Source of the DNA: an uncultured Clostridia bacterium
GTDB taxonomy: Bacteria; Bacillota; Clostridia; Christensenellales; Aristaeellaceae
Length of the DNA: 64,000 nt
Direction of reading: 5' to 3'
Assembly: GCA_934667105.1 (NCBI GenBank)
Contig: CAKULG010000005.1
Span: 62,001-126,000, forward strand
The position numbers and the translations under genes are program-made. Each line of letters begins with the position of its first letter. The stretch's first letter is position 1. Below are positions 54,586 to 63,067 of the stretch, piece after piece. Below the pieces are notes generated by a model. It made no database searches, was not told where the DNA came from, and saw only the letters and a program-made list of their open reading frames with translations.

Positions 54586-56417
54586 AGGGCCAGGCGCGTT
54601 TCACGGAAGTGCGGGCCGTCTTTGAGGAGCAGGCGGATGTGCTGGTGGTTGGGCTGGGAACGGCGGGCGCGGTGGCCGCCTGGTGCGCCGCAGCGCGCGG
54701 GCTGTCCGTGCTGGGGGTGGAACGGAGCACGGGCATGGGCGGTCAGGGCGGCATGAGCGGCGTGGTGGATTATTATTACGGCACGCGGGGCGGCGCGGCG
54801 GAAGAAATCAACGCCCGCTGTCAGGCGCTGATTGCCGCCGGGGCTTACACCCCTTCCCGCCTGCCAAAGGCCACGGAGGAAAGCCTGCCGCCCGCGCTGA
54901 AATGCCGTTGCCTGGAAGAAGCCGCCCTGGAAGCGGGGGCGCGGATCTGGTATGACGCACAAATTCTCGGCGTATATTTGGAGAAAAACCGGGTGGTGGG
55001 CGCGCGCTGCGTTCACGGGGACGCGGTTGTTCAAGTGGGCTGCCGGGTGCTGATTGACGCGACGGGGGAGGCGGACGCGGTGTGCCTGGCCGGGGGCAGG
55101 ACGCAGCCCCTTCGGGCGGCGGACGGAAACGCCATGAGCTTTTCCCTGGTGCGCGCCGTGCTGGCGGAGGAGCGCTGGATTCGCGGCGGCTGGCAGCTAT
55201 GCGGCCGCACCCGCTATGCGAACGCGCAGGGCTATACCCGTGCGCTTTTGGAGGCGGCCTCCCTTCCCGGCGAGCTGTGCCGGGAGGGCGACGGCGGGCG
55301 GACGGTATTCACGGGGGTGACGCCGGGCATTCGGGAGGGACGGCGAATTGAAGCGGAGGAAACGCTTTCCTTTGCCGCCTATCTTGCAGGCGCGCGAACG
55401 GCGCGGCCGCTGTTCTATTCCGCTTCTTTGGTGGATAATATCAATCGGGATATGGCGCTGGAGGACGAGGCGCAGCAGGATTTCCAATTGATCGCCGCCC
55501 TTAGCCGGGCCCGGGTGTCGGTGGGCGTTCCCATGGGTGCGCTGCTTCCCCGAGGGCTGGAAGGAATTCTGGTTGCAGGCCGGTGTATGGGCGTGGATCA
55601 TGATTTCTCCACAGGCGTGCGCATGAAGCGCGATATGGAAAAAAGCGGCGAGGCCGCGGCGGCCTGGGCCTTTCTGGCAGTGCAGGAAAATGCGCCGCTT
55701 CGAAGCGTAAAATATGAATTGCTGGCGCGGCTGCTTCGAGAAACCGGCTGCCTGGACGACAGCCAGGACGCGCCCTGGGACGATGCGAAAATTTTGCGTG
55801 AAACAGGTGCGCACGTCCCGCTTTCGTTTCCGCGCACCCCGGAGGAAATCGAGATGGGCCTGGCCTCCGATGCGCCGGGGACGTCCCTTTGGGCGCTGCG
55901 GAAAAGCGGGGAAGCGGGGCTTTCCATGCTTCGCCCCTGGGTGAAGGCGGGGGAGGAACCGCTTTCCCGAAACAGCGCCCTGGCCGCCGGCATGCTGGGC
56001 GGAAAATTTGCCCTGCCCAAGCTGCGGGCTATGGCCCGCGATTTTCGTCAGCATCCCCAGGCAGCCGTGGGAGCTGTTCATTATCCGGACGCGATGAAAG
56101 CCATTATGCTTCTGGGCCGCATGGGGGATGCGGAATCCCTGCCGTGGCTGATGGAAATTCTTACGGGGGATGCGGTGCTGCGGGGGGTGGAAATTCGCCC
56201 GGACGCTTACGCCCCGGAGCCGGGGGACTATTACGCTAATCTATTTTTGCACGCTCTGTGCGCCCTGCGGCGCATTCTGGCCGCGCATCCGGAGGCGCGA
56301 CCGGCCTACGTTGACCGCGTTTATGCGCGGGTGTTTGCGGAGGATTTCACCCTTCGCCATTCCTTCGGGCGGCTGGAACTGACCGAAGCGGCCCGCGAAA
56401 TCACGCTTTCCTTGTAA
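54564..56417 (+). CDS. FAD-dependent oxidoreductase with C-terminal helical repeats
   Basis: 617 aa. FAD_oxidored-type: dinucleotide fold V-L-V-V-G-L-G-T-A-G-A-V-A-A (glycines 30, 32, 35), E-R-S-T-G-M-G-G-Q-G-G, L-I-D-A-T-G-E-A-D-A near residue 175, and the C-terminal flavin contact L-V-A-G-R-C-M-G-V-D-H-D-F-S-T-G-V-R near 345. Residues about 440-617 are helical and HEAT-like (A-L-A-A-G-M-L-G-G-K-F-A-L-P-K-L-R-A-M). No signal peptide. Relatives sit beside sugar transporters; the reaction is unknown, and oxidation of a sugar or glycoside is the reasonable guess. RBS GGGAGGTGCGGC. It overlaps the smaller FAD-like gene. Confidence 0.85.
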   Translation: MRYQYWVEGQARFTEVRAVFEEQADVLVVGLGTAGAVAAWCAAARGLSVLGVERSTGMGGQGGMSGVVDYYYGTRGGAAEEINARCQALIAAGAYTPSRLPKATEESLPPALKCRCLEEAALEAGARIWYDAQILGVYLEKNRVVGARCVHGDAVVQVGCRVLIDATGEADAVCLAGGRTQPLRAADGNAMSFSLVRAVLAEERWIRGGWQLCGRTRYANAQGYTRALLEAASLPGELCREGDGGRTVFTGVTPGIREGRRIEAEETLSFAAYLAGARTARPLFYSASLVDNINRDMALEDEAQQDFQLIAALSRARVSVGVPMGALLPRGLEGILVAGRCMGVDHDFSTGVRMKRDMEKSGEAAAAWAFLAVQENAPLRSVKYELLARLLRETGCLDDSQDAPWDDAKILRETGAHVPLSFPRTPEEIEMGLASDAPGTSLWALRKSGEAGLSMLRPWVKAGEEPLSRNSALAAGMLGGKFALPKLRAMARDFRQHPQAAVGAVHYPDAMKAIMLLGRMGDAESLPWLMEILTGDAVLRGVEIRPDAYAPEPGDYYANLFLHALCALRRILAAHPEARPAYVDRVYARVFAEDFTLRHSFGRLELTEAAREITLSL

Positions 56418-56466
56418 AAAAAACGCGCCTGAGCGGTCGCTTTGCAACTCCCGGGCGCGTTTTTTA
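56416..56466. terminator. Bidirectional terminator between the FAD gene and thiI
   Basis: Stem AAAACGCGCC ... GGGCGCGTTTT with A-tract before and T-tract after, between convergent genes. Confidence 0.88.
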
Positions 56467-56478
56467 GGATGCAATATT

Positions 56479-57627
56479 TTACAATTCCACGATTTCCGCG
56501 TTTTTCACCGCAGCGGCGATGAGGGCTTCCTGCTCCAGCTTTTCTTCGCCCTCCAGAATTTTGGCCATTTTCGGCTTTGTGGCGGGATGGCGAGGGGTGA
56601 ACACCGTGCAGCAATCCTCATAGGGCAGGGAGGAAGTTTCATAGGTGCCGATCTTCTGGGCGTATTCGATAATATCGATCTTGTCAAAGCCGATCAGCGG
56701 CCGAAACACAGGCATGGAAACCACCGCGTCGGTGGTTTGCAGCGCCTCCATGGTCTGGCTGGCAACCTGGCCCACCGATTCGCCGGTAATCAGCGCCAGG
56801 GCGTTCTCATTCTGGGCGATGCGCTCCGCGATGCGCATCATATAGCGGCGCATGATGAGGGTGGTGTAATCCTCGGGGCATTTTTCGTGAATCTGCATCT
56901 GAATCTCGGTGAAGGGTACCACATATACCTTGATGCCGCAGCAGTATTCCGAAAGGATTTTCGCCAGATCCAGCACCTTCTGCTTGGCCTGTTCGCTGGT
57001 ATAGGGGAAGGAATGGTAATGCACCGCCACCAGCTGTACGCCCCGTTTGGCGATCATATAGCCCGCCACCGGGCTGTCGATGCCGCCGGAAAGCAGCAGG
57101 GCTGCCTTGCCGCCCGTGCCCACCGGCATGCCGCCCACGGCGGGATACACCCGGCAATACAGATAGGCCTGATCCCGAATTTCCACCGACAGGATATGCT
57201 CCGGCTTTTTCACATCCACCTTCAAATGATCCTCGTTGTGCATCAGCACATATTCGCCCAGCCGCTGATTAATCTGGGGGGAATCGAGGAAATAGCGTTT
57301 ATCCGCCCGGCGGGCCTCCACCTTGAAGGTGCCGTTCACATCGCGCATCATCTGGCTGGCCTGTTCGCACAGGGCCTCAAAATTATCCTTTTCCATTTCA
57401 ATGGCGGGGCACACGGAATGCACGCCGAACACCTTGCAAACCCGTTCCAGACAAGCGTCCGCATCCTGCATATCGCTGATAAAAATGCGCGCGTCGTGCA
57501 GCCACACCTTGCCCCCGAAGGGCCGCGCAGCCTCCTTCACCCGGCTCACCAGCGCCCGAAGAAAATAAGGCCGGTTCAGGCCCTTTAAATAAATTTCGCC
57601 ATAGCGTACCATCAGCAGCTTTCGCAT
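56479..57627 (-). CDS. thiI: tRNA 4-thiouridine synthetase ThiI
   Basis: 382 aa. It adenylates and thiolates U8 of tRNA using sulfur from a cysteine desulfurase, and can feed thiamine thiazole synthesis. Domains: NFLD and THUMP (about 1-165) then a PP-loop ATPase with S-G-G-I-D-S (180-185). No C-terminal rhodanese domain, as usual in Firmicutes. E-D-C-C-T-V-F near 344 is kept. The gene lies 91 bp after the cysteine desulfurase, its sulfur donor. RBS AGGAGGATGCC. Last gene of the long minus-strand operon. Confidence 0.95.
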   Translation of the reverse strand: MRKLLMVRYGEIYLKGLNRPYFLRALVSRVKEAARPFGGKVWLHDARIFISDMQDADACLERVCKVFGVHSVCPAIEMEKDNFEALCEQASQMMRDVNGTFKVEARRADKRYFLDSPQINQRLGEYVLMHNEDHLKVDVKKPEHILSVEIRDQAYLYCRVYPAVGGMPVGTGGKAALLLSGGIDSPVAGYMIAKRGVQLVAVHYHSFPYTSEQAKQKVLDLAKILSEYCCGIKVYVVPFTEIQMQIHEKCPEDYTTLIMRRYMMRIAERIAQNENALALITGESVGQVASQTMEALQTTDAVVSMPVFRPLIGFDKIDIIEYAQKIGTYETSSLPYEDCCTVFTPRHPATKPKMAKILEGEEKLEQEALIAAAVKNAEIVEL

Positions 57628-57718
57628 AAAAAGGCATCCTCCTGATTGCCGGGGCCAGCGCGGGCCCGCGGGCCGGTTTTTGGGGATATTCCATTGGCTT
57701 TTCTGCGCGGAATATCGC

Positions 57719-58861
57719 TTATCTTCTCTGGTATTTGGAAAGAATCTGGTATTGCCTCAGGCAGGCCGCCGCCACCTGCTCCATTTCCTCCGCCGTGTTT
57801 TCGGGGCAGAGGGAGAAGCGCAGCGCGGATTCCGCCAGCGGCCGGGGCGTATGCATGGCCTGGAGCACGGGGCTCACCTTCTGCTTATGGGAGGAACAGG
57901 CGGAGCCCATGCCCACATAAATGCCCTCGCCCTCCAGGGCATGGAGCATGGTTTCGGAGCGCACAGGCGGCAGGGATACATTCAGGATATGGGGCGCGGC
58001 CTGGGGCGAATCGGGGGCGGGGCCGTTGACGCTGGCCTGGGGGATGGCCGCCTTCAGGCAGGCCCATAGGCGCAGCTTTACAGCCCGCAGGTCGTTTTCC
58101 CGGGGGAAATTCCGGATGGCGGCCAGCAGGCCCGCCACGCCGGGGGTGTTTTCCGTGCCGGAGCGCAGCGCGCCCTCCTGCCCGCCGCCCACGGCACGGG
58201 GATGCAGCTTTACTCCCGGGGCGCACACCAACGCGCCGATTCCCTTGGGCCCGTGAATTTTGTGGCCCGAAAGGGCGTATGTATCCGCCTGCAAGGCGGC
58301 CATGTCAAAGGGAACACGCAGAAAGCCCTGCACCCCGTCCACATGAAAGTGCGCGTTCGGGGCCAGCTCTCGCCGCAGCCGGGCGATTTCTGCCAGGGGC
58401 TGAATCGCCCCTGTTTCGTTATTCACCTGCATGCAGCAGATCATTTTGGTATCCGGCGTGAGCAATTCCCGCAGGGCGGCAAGATCCACCAGCCCCTCGC
58501 CGTCGTAGGGGATGGGCAGCGCTTCCAGCCCCGCCGCCTCCAGGCACGCTTCCTTTACCGCCGGGTGCTCCCCGGCGCTGTAGAGCACGCGTCCGCCGTT
58601 TCGTTCTGAAAAAAGGCGGCCCAGGATGGCCAGGTTATCCGCCTCCGTGCCGCCGGAGGTGCAAATCACGGCGCTGCCGCCCTTGGCATGGACGGCGGAA
58701 AGGATGGCCTCGCGGCAGGCGCGCAGCCCCCGGGCGGGAACCATGGCGGGGGCGTACAGGGCGGAGGGATTGAAATATTCCTCCTGCATGCAGCGCGCCA
58801 TCGCCGCCACGACGGCCTCCGTGGGCCGGGTGGTGGCGCTGTTATCTAGATAGATGGGCAT
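57719..58861 (-). CDS. Cysteine desulfurase (NifS/IscS-like)
   Basis: 380 aa. PLP enzyme that takes sulfur from cysteine as a persulfide. Y-L-D-N-S-A-T-T-R-P at the start, T-S-G-G-T-E-A-D-N-L-A, the PLP Lys201 in L-S-G-H-K-I-H-G-P-K-G, and the catalytic loop Cys322 in G-S-A-C-S-S-H-K-Q. Placed before thiI, it probably supplies sulfur for tRNA thiolation. Start at the ATG of M-P-I-Y-L-D-N; ten more codons upstream lack an RBS at their start. 14 bp after the DUF6106-like gene. Confidence 0.94.
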   Translation of the reverse strand: MPIYLDNSATTRPTEAVVAAMARCMQEEYFNPSALYAPAMVPARGLRACREAILSAVHAKGGSAVICTSGGTEADNLAILGRLFSERNGGRVLYSAGEHPAVKEACLEAAGLEALPIPYDGEGLVDLAALRELLTPDTKMICCMQVNNETGAIQPLAEIARLRRELAPNAHFHVDGVQGFLRVPFDMAALQADTYALSGHKIHGPKGIGALVCAPGVKLHPRAVGGGQEGALRSGTENTPGVAGLLAAIRNFPRENDLRAVKLRLWACLKAAIPQASVNGPAPDSPQAAPHILNVSLPPVRSETMLHALEGEGIYVGMGSACSSHKQKVSPVLQAMHTPRPLAESALRFSLCPENTAEEMEQVAAACLRQYQILSKYQRR

Positions 58862-58875
58862 ATTGCGGCCTCTTT

Positions 58876-59433
58876 TCAGTTGTTCTGCCAAACGCCCTGG
58901 GAAATGTATTTCTTAATCAGGCCGATCATTTCCTCGCTGGGCTCGATGATGATGATGCGCTTGTTGTTATCCTTCTGGAAGTAGAAATAGAACAGCTCCG
59001 CTTCCCGGTTCAGGAACCAATTGGTGCGCTTCACCCCCGGCATATTGATATACCGCTGGAAGGAGCCGGAGGCGACCAGGCCGCAGGCTTCAACATTGCG
59101 CACGTTCATGGTGCCCAGGTTCTTGCGCTTTTTATTGTTGAACACTTGAGCGAAATCCATCTGTCCGTTGGTGAAGGTGTATTCGTATTCCATCTTGATC
59201 TGATCCTTGCGCAGGAACAGCAGCACCGCCGCGCCGCCGAAGATCACTAGCTGCGCCGCGTAGATAAGCACGGAGGTGGAAAAGCCCTCGGTGCTCAGCA
59301 CCAGGGTGACGTTCTGCAATTGCAGAAAGGCGTACAGCCCAAAGAGCACCAGCATCACCCAGGACAGGGCGTAGAGCAGGCCTTCCAGGCCCCTTTTCCG
59401 CTTGACGACAACTTCCTCCAAGAATGAATCCAT
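58876..59433 (-). CDS. DUF6106-like membrane protein
   Basis: 185 aa. A short charged N-terminus (E-V-V-V-K-R-K-R-G), two transmembrane helices (about 18-42 and 52-75), then a soluble domain with Y-T-F-T-N-G-Q-M-D and a repeated basic run N-N-K-K-R-K-N-L. The overall look fits DUF6106, known from Clostridia only as a conserved protein. It sits in the conserved housekeeping operon, suggesting a basic envelope role. RBS AAAGGAGGAACAATC. Confidence 0.65.
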   Translation of the reverse strand: MDSFLEEVVVKRKRGLEGLLYALSWVMLVLFGLYAFLQLQNVTLVLSTEGFSTSVLIYAAQLVIFGGAAVLLFLRKDQIKMEYEYTFTNGQMDFAQVFNNKKRKNLGTMNVRNVEACGLVASGSFQRYINMPGVKRTNWFLNREAELFYFYFQKDNNKRIIIIEPSEEMIGLIKKYISQGVWQNN

Positions 59434-59461
59434 GATTGTTCCTCCTTTAAAATGATAGCGT

Positions 59462-59908
59462 TTACGCCATAATCAACACCATAATCAGCCCCAACAGCAC
59501 GCCGCCGCACACTTCCAGCGGCGTATGGCCCACCAGTTCCTTCAGCCGCGCCTCGGTAATGGGCTGGCCCTCGATAAGCAACTCCCGCAGGATGCGGTTG
59601 AGCACCGCGCCCTGGCGGCCCGTTTCCGCCCGCACGCCCATGGCGTCGTAAATCACCACAGCCATCAGCGCGAAGGCCAGGGCGAAATAGGTGGAGCCGA
59701 AGCCCTCCCGCAGCCCCGTCATCAGCGCCAGGGAAAATACGAAAGCGCTGTGGGAGGAAGGCATGCCCCCCATGCCGAAGGCGCGCCGCCAATCCAGCTT
59801 TTTCTCCATCCAGAAATTCAACAGCACCTTGATGGCCTGGGCGGCCACCCAGGAAAGCGCCGCGCATTGCAGCACGCGGTTTTGCAGCAAATCCATGATC
59901 CCGTTCAC
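59462..59908 (-). CDS. DUF212 / divergent PAP2-family protein (YuiD-like)
   Basis: 148 aa with four transmembrane helices. The family signature G-G-M-P-S-S-H-S-A (47-55) is the conserved phosphatase-like motif of DUF212, and Y-D-A-M-G-V-R and V-G-H-T-P-L-E-V follow. Members may be lipid phosphatases; in this operon, next to the prenyl diphosphate synthase, a polyprenyl phosphate substrate is plausible but not shown. The start is a GTG at 59908 (GGAAGG upstream); an ATG four codons later is the alternative. Confidence 0.85.
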   Translation of the reverse strand: MNGIMDLLQNRVLQCAALSWVAAQAIKVLLNFWMEKKLDWRRAFGMGGMPSSHSAFVFSLALMTGLREGFGSTYFALAFALMAVVIYDAMGVRAETGRQGAVLNRILRELLIEGQPITEARLKELVGHTPLEVCGGVLLGLIMVLIMA

Positions 59909-59940
59909 AATCCGTTCGTCCTTCCGCGCTTTTTTCCCCT

Positions 59941-60807
59941 TTATTTTACGCGATGCAGGGTGGCCTGCGCAAGGGCCTGCAAAAATTCCGCCTTATTTCC
60001 GAAGCAGTTCAGCGCGTCCACGGCGGCCTGAATATGGGCTTGCGCATCCCTGCGCGCCTGCTCCGCGCCCACGCAGGCGGGCCAGGTCAGCTTGCCCTCC
60101 GCCGCGTCCTTGCCGGTGGATTTGCCCAGCAGCCGAGCGTCTCCCTCCAGATCCAGCAGATCGTCCACAATCTGAAAGGCCAGGCCCAGATGCACCCCGT
60201 AGACGCGGCCTGCGGCCACCGCCTCCGGCCCCGCGCCGCCCAGTAGCAGCCCGGCGGCCACCGGCCCCGCCATCAGGGCGGAGGTTTTCCCACGGTGGAT
60301 TTTTTCCACCAACTCGGGGGTGGGGGCCGTGCCTTCCAGCGTCACATCCAGCGTCTGCCCCGCCAGCATGCCGCCCACACCCGCGGAAAGCGCCAACTCC
60401 CGCAGCGCGTCCAGCGCCTTGGGATGGGGCTGCACGGCCATGATTTCAAAGGCGTGGGTCAGCAGCCCGTCCCCTGCCAGAATGGCCAGCGCTTCGCCGT
60501 AAACCACATGATTGGTAGGCTTTCCTCGGCGCAGGGTGTCGTTATCCATAGCAGGCAGATCGTCATGAATCAGGGAATAGGCGTGGATCATTTCCACCGC
60601 GCAGGCAAAGGGCATGGCCGCTTCCGCATCGCCCCCCGTCATTTCGCAGGCGGCCAGCAAAAGCGCCGCCCGCAGCCGCTTGCCCCCTGCCAGCAGGCTG
60701 TAGCGCATGGCGGAGCGTAATTGCTCCGGCGCGTCGGCCATGGGCAGGGCCTCCAACGCCGCCTCAATTTTTTTGCGATAGGCCTGATACTGCGCTTCGT
60801 AATTCAT
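59941..60807 (-). CDS. ispA: Geranyl/farnesyl diphosphate synthase
   Basis: 288 aa. It condenses isopentenyl diphosphate with allylic diphosphates, giving C15 precursor for undecaprenyl and quinone lipids. First Asp-rich motif D-D-L-P-A-M-D-N-D (82-90), G-G-K-R-L-R before it, K-T-S-A-L in the middle and the second motif Q-I-V-D-D-L-L-D. The usual order xseB-ispA in Firmicutes supports the symbol. Overlaps the xseB stop by 4 bp. Confidence 0.93.
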   Translation of the reverse strand: MNYEAQYQAYRKKIEAALEALPMADAPEQLRSAMRYSLLAGGKRLRAALLLAACEMTGGDAEAAMPFACAVEMIHAYSLIHDDLPAMDNDTLRRGKPTNHVVYGEALAILAGDGLLTHAFEIMAVQPHPKALDALRELALSAGVGGMLAGQTLDVTLEGTAPTPELVEKIHRGKTSALMAGPVAAGLLLGGAGPEAVAAGRVYGVHLGLAFQIVDDLLDLEGDARLLGKSTGKDAAEGKLTWPACVGAEQARRDAQAHIQAAVDALNCFGNKAEFLQALAQATLHRVK

Positions 60808-61022
60808 GGCGCGTCCTCCATGGGCACGGCTTCCCCGCCGGATAATTCCAGCATGCGCTTTTCGGCGGCGGATAATTCCGCCGTGAGGGCCTTGGATAAT
60901 TTCATGCCCTCCTCGTAGGCCGCCAGCGATTCATTCAGCGGCAGCGAGCCTTCCTCCATTTTGCGCACCAGCGCCTCGAGTTCCAGCAGCTTTTCTTCAA
61001 AGCTCGGTTGTTTCTTCGCCAA
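60804..61022 (-). CDS. xseB: Exodeoxyribonuclease VII small subunit
   Basis: 72 aa, two long helices typical of XseB (F-E-E-K-L-L-E-L-E-A-L-V-R-K-M-E-E-G-S-L, then L-A-A-Y-E-E-G-M-K-L). It joins XseA to make the ssDNA-degrading ExoVII. The start is a TTG set 6 nt after AGGAGG, giving K-K-Q-P-S-F-E-E-K at the N-terminus and a 26-bp overlap with xseA; an ATG 12 codons upstream has no RBS and would add non-conserved sequence. Confidence 0.92.
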   Translation of the reverse strand: MAKKQPSFEEKLLELEALVRKMEEGSLPLNESLAAYEEGMKLSKALTAELSAAEKRMLELSGGEAVPMEDAP

Positions 61023-62220
61023 AGGGATCCTCCTTCCGTATCCGGGCCGTCCGCACATCCAGGCGGCCGTCTCGCAGCAGCAGCGTCATTTCGGGCAGGG
61101 CCTGTTCCACGCTGGAAATGGCCTGTCCCTCTGCCAGCACCACGGCGTAGCCCCGGTTCAGGGCCTGGCGCGGGCCAAGCGCCGTCAGCTTTTCCGAAAG
61201 CTGGGCGATGCGCGCCTGCCGGGCCGTAAGCTGCCGCTCCATCAGCGCGCTTAGCTTTTGCGATAGGATATCCTTGCGCGCCTGGGCGTTTTTGATCTGG
61301 GCCGCGGGGTGCCGGGCGGCCAGCCGCTTTTCATATTGCGCCAGGGCGGCCCGGCGGCTGAGCAGGCTGTTTTGCCCCGCCCGCTCCAGGGCGGCGGCCA
61401 GCTTGCCGATGGTGGAAAGCAGCGTCTCGCGCTGAGGCACGCACAGCTCCGCCGCAGCGGAGGGGGTGGCGGCCCGCAGATCGGCCGCCAGATCGGACAG
61501 CGTCACATCCACCTCGTGGCCCACCGCCGATACCACTGGCACCGGGCAGGCCGCGATGGCGCGCACCACAATTTCTTCATTGAAAGCCCATAAATCCTCC
61601 AGCGATCCGCCGCCCCGCCCCACGATAATAACGTCCACCTGGGGCAGCGCGGAAATTTCCGCAATGCCCCGGGCGATATCCTCCGCCGCGCCCTCGCCCT
61701 GCACCTGGGCGGGCCGCAGAATCAACTGCATGGCGGGATAGCGGCGTCGGGTGACGGTGGCGATATCGTGAATCACCGCGCCGGAGCGGGAAGTGACAAC
61801 GCCAACCGCCCGGGGCAGCAGCGGCAAAGGCCGCTTTTTCGTCACATCGAAAAGCCCTTCCTTGAGCAGCTTGGCCTTCAGCGCCTCGTATTTCAGGTAT
61901 AACTCGCCCACGCCGTCCTGGGTCATGCCCTCCACATAAAATTGATAGCTGCCCGAGGCGGGATACAGCCCCACCGCGCCCTGCAAAATCACCTTCATGC
62001 CGTTTTCCGGCGTGAAGCGCAGCTGCTGATTATGGGCGCGGAAGAAGACGCACTGAATGCGGCTTTGCTCATCCTTGAGGGTGAAATACCAATGGCCTGA
62101 GGCGTAGCGCTTAAAATCGCTGATTTCTCCCCGCAGGGAAAGGAAGCGCAGGGAGGGGTCGCTGGCCAGCGCCCGGCGCACATAGTCGTTCAGTTCGGAT
62201 ACGGTCAGCGTCCAGGCCAT
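60997..62220 (-). CDS. xseA: Exodeoxyribonuclease VII large subunit
   Basis: 407 aa. N-terminal OB-fold (L-R-G-E-I-S-D-F-K-R-Y-A-S-G-H-W-Y-F-T-L-K-D), then the catalytic core with G-V-V-T-S-x-S-G-A-V-I-H-D-I, V-G-R-G-G-G-S-L-E-D-L-W-A-F-N, and G-H-E-V-D-V-T-L-S-D. A C-terminal coiled region binds XseB. Works in DNA repair and mismatch processing. 1 bp separates it from folD. Confidence 0.95.
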   Translation of the reverse strand: MAWTLTVSELNDYVRRALASDPSLRFLSLRGEISDFKRYASGHWYFTLKDEQSRIQCVFFRAHNQQLRFTPENGMKVILQGAVGLYPASGSYQFYVEGMTQDGVGELYLKYEALKAKLLKEGLFDVTKKRPLPLLPRAVGVVTSRSGAVIHDIATVTRRRYPAMQLILRPAQVQGEGAAEDIARGIAEISALPQVDVIIVGRGGGSLEDLWAFNEEIVVRAIAACPVPVVSAVGHEVDVTLSDLAADLRAATPSAAAELCVPQRETLLSTIGKLAAALERAGQNSLLSRRAALAQYEKRLAARHPAAQIKNAQARKDILSQKLSALMERQLTARQARIAQLSEKLTALGPRQALNRGYAVVLAEGQAISSVEQALPEMTLLLRDGRLDVRTARIRKEDPFGEETTEL

Positions 62221-62221
62221 G

Positions 62222-63067
62222 TTACCGCGCCTTTCTTTCGGCAGCCTGAATGGTGTTCTCCATCAGCATGCCGATGGTCATTTTCCCAACGCCCCCCGGC
62301 ACGGGGGAAATCCACCCCGCTATCGGCGCGACGGCTTCAAAATCCACATCCCCGCGCAGGCCTGCGGCCGTGCGGTTGATTCCCACGTCGATCACCGCAG
62401 CCCCGGGCTTCACCATGTTCGCCGTGATAAAGCCGGGCTTGCCCACTGCGGCCACCAAAATATCCGCCCGCTGGGTATGGGCGGCCAGATTTTCCGTGCG
62501 GGAATGGCACAGGGTGACGGTACAATTCTCCTGCAGCAGCAGCAGCGCCATGGGCTTGCCCACAATATTGCTGCGGCCCACCACCACGGCGTCCTTTCCC
62601 GCCAGGGGAACGCCCGCCTGCTTGAGCATATGCAGAACGCCCTTAGGCGTGCAGGGAACGGTGCAGGGCTCCCCGGCCAGCAGCCGCCCGGCGTTTACGG
62701 GGTGAAAGCCGTCCACATCCTTTTCGGGCGGAATGCATTGCAGCGCCGCCGCCGCGTCCAAATGGCCGGGCAGGGGCAATTGCAGCAGCACACCGTCAAA
62801 CCGCGCATCCTGGCACAGGGCGCGCAGCACGGCCTCCAATTCCTGCTGGCTCACGGCCTGGGGCAGGCGCACCGTCTGGGAAAAAATGCCCAGGGCATGG
62901 CAGGCCGCTTCTTTATTGCGGACGTAGATCTGGCTGGCGGGATCCTCTCCGGCCAGCACCACGGCCAGGCCAACGCCCACGCCCCGCGCCCGCAGCGCGT
63001 CCACCCGGGCCTTTTGCTCCTCCGCCAGTGCGGCGGCCATTTTCCTGCCGTCAAGAATGATCGCCAT
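62222..63067 (-). CDS. folD: Methylene-THF dehydrogenase/methenyl-THF cyclohydrolase
   Basis: 281 aa. Interconverts methylene-, methenyl- and formyl-tetrahydrofolate; this supplies the ThyX and purine routes. Y48-x-x-x-K52 (I-Y-V-R-N-K), G-V-L-L-Q-L-P-L-P, P-C-T-P-K-G and V-V-G-R-S-N-I-V-G-K-P are all present. Start at the ATG after AAGGAGGAAGCGCCTC; the longer frame overlaps the TsaD-like gene. Overlaps that gene's end by 17 bp. Confidence 0.95.
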   Translation of the reverse strand: MAIILDGRKMAAALAEEQKARVDALRARGVGVGLAVVLAGEDPASQIYVRNKEAACHALGIFSQTVRLPQAVSQQELEAVLRALCQDARFDGVLLQLPLPGHLDAAAALQCIPPEKDVDGFHPVNAGRLLAGEPCTVPCTPKGVLHMLKQAGVPLAGKDAVVVGRSNIVGKPMALLLLQENCTVTLCHSRTENLAAHTQRADILVAAVGKPGFITANMVKPGAAVIDVGINRTAAGLRGDVDFEAVAPIAGWISPVPGGVGKMTIGMLMENTIQAAERKAR

